9,888 nucleotides of DNA from NCBI GenBank assembly GCA_020846575.1, contig JADLDQ010000257.1, positions 1 to 9,888 on the forward strand, written 5' to 3'. Of this stretch, positions 6,525 to 9,888 are shown piece after piece. The first letter of the stretch is position 1. Each line of letters starts with the position of its first letter. Origin of the DNA: Burkholderiales bacterium. Lineage in GTDB: Bacteria; Pseudomonadota; Gammaproteobacteria; Burkholderiales; SG8-39. The translations under genes and the position numbers were made by a program. The notes beneath the pieces are model-generated. The model had not been told where the DNA came from and made no database searches. It saw only the letters and a list, made by a program, of their open reading frames with translations.

Positions 6525-7766
6525 TCAGTCGCAAGGCTCCTTTGCCAGCGGATGCCGGCGGCACACTTTGTGCGTATTGCGGTCCGACGGCAGCGAAAGC
6601 GTTCCATCCGGAAGTTCGTCCAGTTCGAACCACCACTTATGGGTTCTCTCCAGCGGGTCCACGCAGTCGTTCTCGATGAGTCTTCGCCGCTGGGCGTCGA
6701 CGCTCCTGTGCAGGGTGTCGAGGCCGCCGTCCCAGCCGGCAAAGTCACGCGGCTCGCTGTCCGGCCTGTGCCAGGGGCAGACCTTGGTGCACCGGCCGCA
6801 CACGCAGCCTTCCTTGTTCAGGACCGCGAATCTCGAACACGCCTCCGCATTCAGCTTCCAGGTGCGATAGCCGTTGTGGACGACCTGCTCGCCTCGCGCG
6901 ATGGCGCCGGCGGGGCATTGCCGCGCGCAGATGTCGCAGTTCGCGCAGTAATCCTGGAGACCGAAATCGACAGGGCCGTCGGTTTCCAGTTCGAGATCGG
7001 TCAGGACGCAGGCAGACTTGAAATTGGTTCCCAGGAAGGGGTTGAGCACGATGCCCATCCTGCACACCTCGCCGATGCCTGCCTCGAGCAGTATCTGCGG
7101 CATCAGCGTCAGATAGTCGTACATGTGCGAAGGCTCGGCGGCCCATCCCAGGCGCCGGATGTAGTCGGCGGCCACCTCGGTCTGCAGCGCCAGGCGTTGA
7201 TACGCCTGGAAGCTGGCCGGATCGACAATCTGTTCCCAGCCGTTGGAAGCGCGGATCGTCGGCTCGTGTTTGCGGTTGACGAAAACGATGGCGTAGCGCA
7301 AGCGCGCATCGATCGGCTCACCGTTCATCCGATGGGTGTAGACGGCCGACTGCGGGAGCCTCGCGACCGCCATGATGTCGGCGCCCAGGAAATAGCCCAG
7401 GCTCTTCAAGTGACGGCTCAATACGCGCGGGTCACGCGGGATCGGCGCCCTGCGGGGCGCCACCTCGACGCGCTTCGTGGAAACGGCGGCGATGTGCCTT
7501 TGCAGGTCGACCAGCGCCGCGCCGAGCGGATAGCGACCGGTCATTCGCCGGAACTGCCGCTGGATCTCTTCGCCGAAGTCGCCCCTGGCCGACCTTGCGA
7601 AGACGCTCTCGCGCGGGTCGCGCCGCTCTATCGGACCGACGACTTCGCTGGTCGGCCGCGGGACTCGCTTGAGAAGCTGCGTGGGGAAGGGGCCCAGTTG
7701 ATCATCGCCGTAGAGGATGTCCCGATACTTCAGCCTTTGCTCGCTGATCTCGCGTTGCGCATCCAT
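6525..7766 (-). CDS. Reductive dehalogenase-like corrinoid / 4Fe-4S protein, cytoplasmic minimal form
   Basis: A 413-residue protein of the reductive dehalogenase superfamily, whose characterised members use cobalamin and two 4Fe-4S clusters. First cluster: C274, C277, C280 and C284 (DYCANCDICARQCPAGAI). Second: C310 with C323, C326 and C330 (CGRCTKVCPW). Upstream lies the family block AGIGEVCRMG (229-238), then NPFLGTNFK (242-250) and TDLELETDGP (256-265). Y189 and K250 are 61 apart, close to the catalytic Tyr and Lys/Arg of NpRdhA and PceA, and are the likely proton-donor pair. There is no twin-arginine signal, membrane helix, or fused ferredoxin/flavin domain, and no rdhB gene follows. QueG is the main alternative, but WKLNAEAC before the second cluster and the long N-terminal domain fit dehalogenases better. 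Start: ATG at 7766 follows a G-run 6 nt upstream; ATG at 7805 has none. The substrate, and dehalogenation itself, are unproven. It is first in the operon. Confidence 0.82.
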   Translation of the reverse strand: MDAQREISEQRLKYRDILYGDDQLGPFPTQLLKRVPRPTSEVVGPIERRDPRESVFARSARGDFGEEIQRQFRRMTGRYPLGAALVDLQRHIAAVSTKRVEVAPRRAPIPRDPRVLSRHLKSLGYFLGADIMAVARLPQSAVYTHRMNGEPIDARLRYAIVFVNRKHEPTIRASNGWEQIVDPASFQAYQRLALQTEVAADYIRRLGWAAEPSHMYDYLTLMPQILLEAGIGEVCRMGIVLNPFLGTNFKSACVLTDLELETDGPVDFGLQDYCANCDICARQCPAGAIARGEQVVHNGYRTWKLNAEACSRFAVLNKEGCVCGRCTKVCPWHRPDSEPRDFAGWDGGLDTLHRSVDAQRRRLIENDCVDPLERTHKWWFELDELPDGTLSLPSDRNTHKVCRRHPLAKEPCD

Positions 7767-8515
7767 TGGCCGCCCCCGCAGACAAGACGCCGATCGGCAG
7801 CGCATTGTGCCATGGCCGAGGACCCTTCAGGACGATTCGCCGGCCCGCGACCCGGGGTCGCCGCAGCGCGCGGCCGATGTCGCGGGCGCGCGCCAATCCA
7901 TCCGCCGCGGGAGACTGTGCGCTCGCGTCGCGGCGCGCCGCCCGCCGCCAAACCGAGGCCTGCTCATGAAGAGACGGTTTCTCGCAGCGCCGCCGCTGGA
8001 TCGTCGCATGGCCGGGGCGACGCCGTGCACGGGCCAGAATCTGGAGAGGCCGATCGCGAAGCGGCGCAGCCGAGTCATATGTCCGGCGGGTCGTCTCCGC
8101 TGCTCGAGCGTGCGAGGATCCGGCACACTCACCCGCGTAGCGCGAGGGCACGCGCACCGCCGGCCGCGCAGGATTCGCCAGGCGGCAGGCGCAGGACGCT
8201 GCGCACCTGCCATCCGGTACCCGATATCGCGTGGCCGGTCGCTCCTGGCGAGGCGCCCCGCGCATTACTCGGGCAAGGTATTGCCCGGCTGGCCCCGACG
8301 GAGTAGATTGCCCCGTGGTTTCCCGGCAATACCCGCGGGATGCGGCGTTCGGCAGCTTGCCGGATTCGACGTAACACCGATCGTGTGCTCGCCGGCCGCA
8401 GCCCCGTGGGCCCGATAGGCCGGCCTGCGACGGGAGAGTCGGTCCGTACCGCGGATAGCCTCGCTTACCCATCGGCGCGACCGACCCCGAAGCATCCCTT
8501 GACGGGAGGAGCCGC
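7767..8515. other. Long divergent intergenic region without a credible gene
   Basis: About 750 nt separate the divergent starts of the dehalogenase-like gene and the second Bug receptor. All frames are open for long stretches, but the translations are Arg/Pro/Ala-rich, lack family motifs, and no start has a good ribosome site. I read these as GC-driven artefacts. No tRNA or insertion-sequence ends were recognised. The region must hold promoters for both flanking genes, though no clear -35/-10 pair stood out. The only organised structure seen is the inverted-repeat cluster at 8270-8333. Confidence 0.6.
8270..8333. promoter_or_regulatory. Cluster of ATTGCC-type inverted repeats, possible operator
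   Basis: CGGGCAA (8270-8276) and TTGCCCG (8281-8287) form a perfect seven-pair inverted repeat around GGTA. GGTATTGCC (8277-8285) recurs as its exact complement GGCAATACC at 8325-8333. A further ATTGCC (8307-8312) pairs with GGCAAT (8325-8330). Three ATTGCC elements in 64 bp, about 180 nt upstream of the receptor gene, suggest a multi-site regulator-binding region. No T-run follows the hairpin, so a terminator is less likely. The role is inferred. Confidence 0.35.
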
Positions 8516-9499
8516 ATGAAGTCGAAGCTGCCGCTCGCCGCCGCGCTCCTCGCCGTCGCGCTCCTCACCGCCGCGCTCCTCGCCGCGCAGCCGGCGCGGG
8601 GTCAAGCCTACCCGTTCAAGCCGGTCCGCTTCCTCGTCGCGGTATTCCCGGGAAGCCCTATCGACGTGCTGGCACGCCTGCTCGCTCCCAGGCTCTCCGA
8701 CGCGTTGGGGCAGCCGGTGGTGGTCGAGAACCGCGGCGGCGCCGGCGGGACGATCGGCATGGCGCAGCTGGCGAAGATGCCGCCGGACGGTCATTCGATC
8801 GGCATCATGCCGATGCCGGTCACCGTCGCACCCTCGCTCTATCCGTTGCAATACGACACGTTGCGCGATCTCGCTCCGGTCGTGCAACTCGTCTGGCAGT
8901 ACAACATCTTGGTGGTGAACCCGGCGCTGCCGGCGCACTCGGTGCCCGAACTGATCGCCCTGCTCAAGGCGAACCCCGGCAGGTTCCCGTACGCCTCGGG
9001 AGGCAACGGCACGCGCGCCCACCTGTCGGGCGAGTTCTTCAAGATCCACGCCGGGGTGGACATGGTGCACGTTCCTTACAAGACCCTGCTGCCGGCGCTG
9101 ACCGACGTGATCGCCGGCCGGGTATCGATCCTTTTCGGGGCCTCGGCTCCAACCCTGCCCCACGTCAGGGCGGGCAAGCTGCGCGCGCTCGGGGTGACCG
9201 GCCCGGTGCGCATGGCGCCGCTACCCGAGGTGCCCACCGTCGCGGAGGCGGGGCTCGCGGGTTTTCAGGTCGGAGACTGGCAAGGCGTGATCGTTCCTGC
9301 GGCAACGCCGGCCGAAATCGTCGAACGGCTCAACGCCGAGTTCCGCGGTATTCTCGATCTGCCGGACGTGCGCAAGCGCCTCGAAGCGAGCGCCATGGAG
9401 CCGGTCGGCGGAACCCCGGAACAGTTCGGTGCGCTGATCCGCAGCGAAATCGCGAAGTGGGAGCGGGTGGTGAAGGCCGCGGGCATCAAGACCGACTGA
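8516..9499 (+). CDS. Second Bug/TctC-family periplasmic solute-binding protein
   Basis: A 327-residue receptor with a long Leu/Ala signal peptide (1 to about 29-31, cleavage near ARG/QA or GQA/YP), followed by YPFKPVRFLV, the usual Bug opening. Family features include PVVVENRGGAGGTIG, PPDGHSIGIM, the second ligand loop YASGGNGT and MVHVPYK. The first ligand loop reads FPGSPID (44-50) rather than the usual PGG-x-x-D: one Gly is Ser, but D50 is kept. The start ATG follows a strong GGGAGGAG site with 4-6 nt spacing. The sequence differs clearly from the receptor at 5422-6435, so the two probably bind different carboxylates and are not a recent duplication. There is no TctAB partner. A gamma-glutamyltransferase begins 179 nt downstream in the same direction; they may be functionally linked or merely adjacent. 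Confidence 0.93.
   Translation: MKSKLPLAAALLAVALLTAALLAAQPARGQAYPFKPVRFLVAVFPGSPIDVLARLLAPRLSDALGQPVVVENRGGAGGTIGMAQLAKMPPDGHSIGIMPMPVTVAPSLYPLQYDTLRDLAPVVQLVWQYNILVVNPALPAHSVPELIALLKANPGRFPYASGGNGTRAHLSGEFFKIHAGVDMVHVPYKTLLPALTDVIAGRVSILFGASAPTLPHVRAGKLRALGVTGPVRMAPLPEVPTVAEAGLAGFQVGDWQGVIVPAATPAEIVERLNAEFRGILDLPDVRKRLEASAMEPVGGTPEQFGALIRSEIAKWERVVKAAGIKTD
8540..8584 (+). repeat. Triplicated 15-bp in-frame repeat within the signal-peptide coding region
   Basis: Three head-to-tail 15-bp units, GCCGCGCTCCTCGCC (8540-8554), GTCGCGCTCCTCACC (8555-8569) and GCCGCGCTCCTCGCC (8570-8584). The first and third are identical and the middle differs at two positions. They encode AALLA, VALLT and AALLA, forming the hydrophobic core of the signal peptide (residues 9-23). 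Gain or loss of one unit keeps frame and changes the core by five residues. Confidence 0.85.
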
Positions 9500-9596
9500 C
9501 AGCGCGAGGGCAGGAGGACCGGGTTGGACGCGAACGTGGGCCGTGCTGCAGGCGGCACCCGCGGATTCCTGCGGCGAGCGCTCGAAATCGCTGCGT

Positions 9597-9624
9597 TTGT
9601 TTTTCTCACGCCGGGTGGTAGAGT
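9597..9624 (+). promoter_or_regulatory. Candidate promoter for the gamma-glutamyltransferase gene
   Basis: TTGTTT (9597-9602), 16 nt, then TAGAGT (9619-9624) is a weak sigma70-like pair in the most T-rich part of the 179-nt gap after the receptor gene. The start codon is 54 nt beyond the -10. It suggests that the downstream gene need not rely on the receptor's promoter. Confidence 0.3.
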
Positions 9625-9639
9625 GTCTGCGCAAGACAC
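9623..9639. promoter_or_regulatory. 17-bp palindrome overlapping the candidate promoter
   Basis: GTGTCT (9623-9628) and AGACAC (9634-9639) are exact complements around GCGCA. The element begins inside the candidate -10 and covers the expected transcription start, a typical repressor position. It could equally be a 5'-leader hairpin about 40 nt before the start codon. The structure is seen; the role is inferred. Confidence 0.3.
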
Positions 9640-9678
9640 GGAAAACCCGTTCGACGACAGTTCGCTGAAGGAGAGGAC

Positions 9679-9888
9679 ATGAACGTTTTCTCATCCAAGC
9701 AATTTCGCACGACCGCGGCCTGCATCGTGGCGACGTCGGCGGCGGCGCTTGCCTGTACTGCCGGCGCCACGGACCGGACGGTTGTCGCCAAGCACGGAAT
9801 GGTGGTTGCCGGCCATCCGCTCGCAGTGGAATCCGGGATGCGGGCGCTGCGCGCGGGCGGCACCGCCTGCGACGCCGCCGTCGCGACG
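9679..9888 (+). CDS. ggt: Gamma-glutamyltransferase (gamma-glutamyltranspeptidase), N-terminal part only
   Basis: Only the first 70 codons lie in the window; the frame is open at the right edge. Family members are periplasmic Ntn-hydrolases, normally about 550-600 residues, that self-cleave and transfer or hydrolyse the gamma-glutamyl group of glutathione and similar compounds. Visible evidence is a Sec-type signal (about 1-30, Ala-rich core, likely cleavage after TAGA), then GMVVAGHPLAVESG and ALRAGGTACDAAVAT, which closely match the conserved N-terminal block of the large subunit. A Cys in ALAC does not fit a lipoprotein box because Leu is not at -3. The catalytic Thr lies beyond the window, so activity cannot be judged. 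The ATG has an excellent AAGGAG site 5 nt upstream. Some family members are acylases with other substrates. Confidence 0.88.
   Translation, partial: MNVFSSKQFRTTAACIVATSAAALACTAGATDRTVVAKHGMVVAGHPLAVESGMRALRAGGTACDAAVAT

Noticed and set aside
6525..7766. Epoxyqueuosine reductase (QueG) as the identity of the cobalamin/FeS protein
   Set aside because: The block preceding the clusters (AGIGEVCRMG, TDLELETDGP) and the W-x-L-x-x-x-x-C spacing before the second cluster fit reductive dehalogenases better, as does the extended N-terminal domain. It is not fully excluded.
6330..8306. 658-codon plus-strand open frame
   Set aside because: It is antisense to the dehalogenase-like gene, whose cysteine motifs are convincing. 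It shows no motifs or ribosome site of its own.
7767..8515. CRISPR array, insertion sequence or tRNA in the long gap
   Set aside because: No regularly spaced repeats, transposase motifs, terminal inverted repeats or cloverleaf were found by eye.
8465..9163. 232-codon minus-strand open frame
   Set aside because: It is antisense to the second Bug receptor, with low-complexity Arg/Glu/Gly runs.

Overview
The window is high-GC bacterial DNA with dense coding on both strands and long spurious antisense ORFs. Two Bug/TctC-type periplasmic solute receptors, a sulfite-oxidase-type molybdoenzyme with a c-type cytochrome, and a gamma-glutamyltransferase point to a betaproteobacterium, probably Burkholderiales-like and aerobic. 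That placement is inferred from gene families only; there is no rRNA or other marker here.

Layout. (1) 73-612, minus strand: an AhpD/carboxymuconolactone-decarboxylase-fold protein lacking the CxxC motif. (2) 613-872: a divergent regulatory region with a strong stem-loop, a candidate promoter and two 17-bp direct repeats spaced 21 bp apart. (3) 873-2631, plus strand: a two-gene unit, a Tat-exported SorA/SoxC-like sulfite dehydrogenase and a diheme cytochrome c. The cytochrome probably starts at a TTG that overlaps the end of the first gene. (4) 2674-7766, minus strand: four co-directional genes with gaps of 57-89 nt. In transcription order they are a reductive-dehalogenase-like corrinoid/4Fe-4S protein, a Bug receptor, a PYROXD2/phytoene-desaturase-like flavoprotein, and a 3-hydroxyacyl-CoA dehydrogenase family protein. 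(5) 7767-8515: about 750 nt with no credible gene, containing a cluster of ATTGCC-type inverted repeats. (6) 8516-9499, plus strand: a second Bug receptor with a 15-bp triplicate repeat in its signal peptide. (7) 9679-end, plus strand: the start of a gamma-glutamyltransferase, truncated by the window edge.

How they may work together. The sulfite unit should oxidise sulfite in the periplasm and pass electrons to cytochrome c. The minus-strand operon reads like a catabolic cassette: capture of an organic acid by the Bug protein, then two redox steps on a carbon skeleton, plus a cobalamin-dependent reductase of the dehalogenase superfamily. The reductase has no Tat signal, no RdhB anchor and no fused redox domain, so it should be a cytoplasmic minimal form. 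This cassette is the most interesting thing in the window. The substrate, and whether the chemistry is dehalogenation at all, cannot be told from sequence. Sampled sequence lines suggest the cassette is lower in GC than its flanks.
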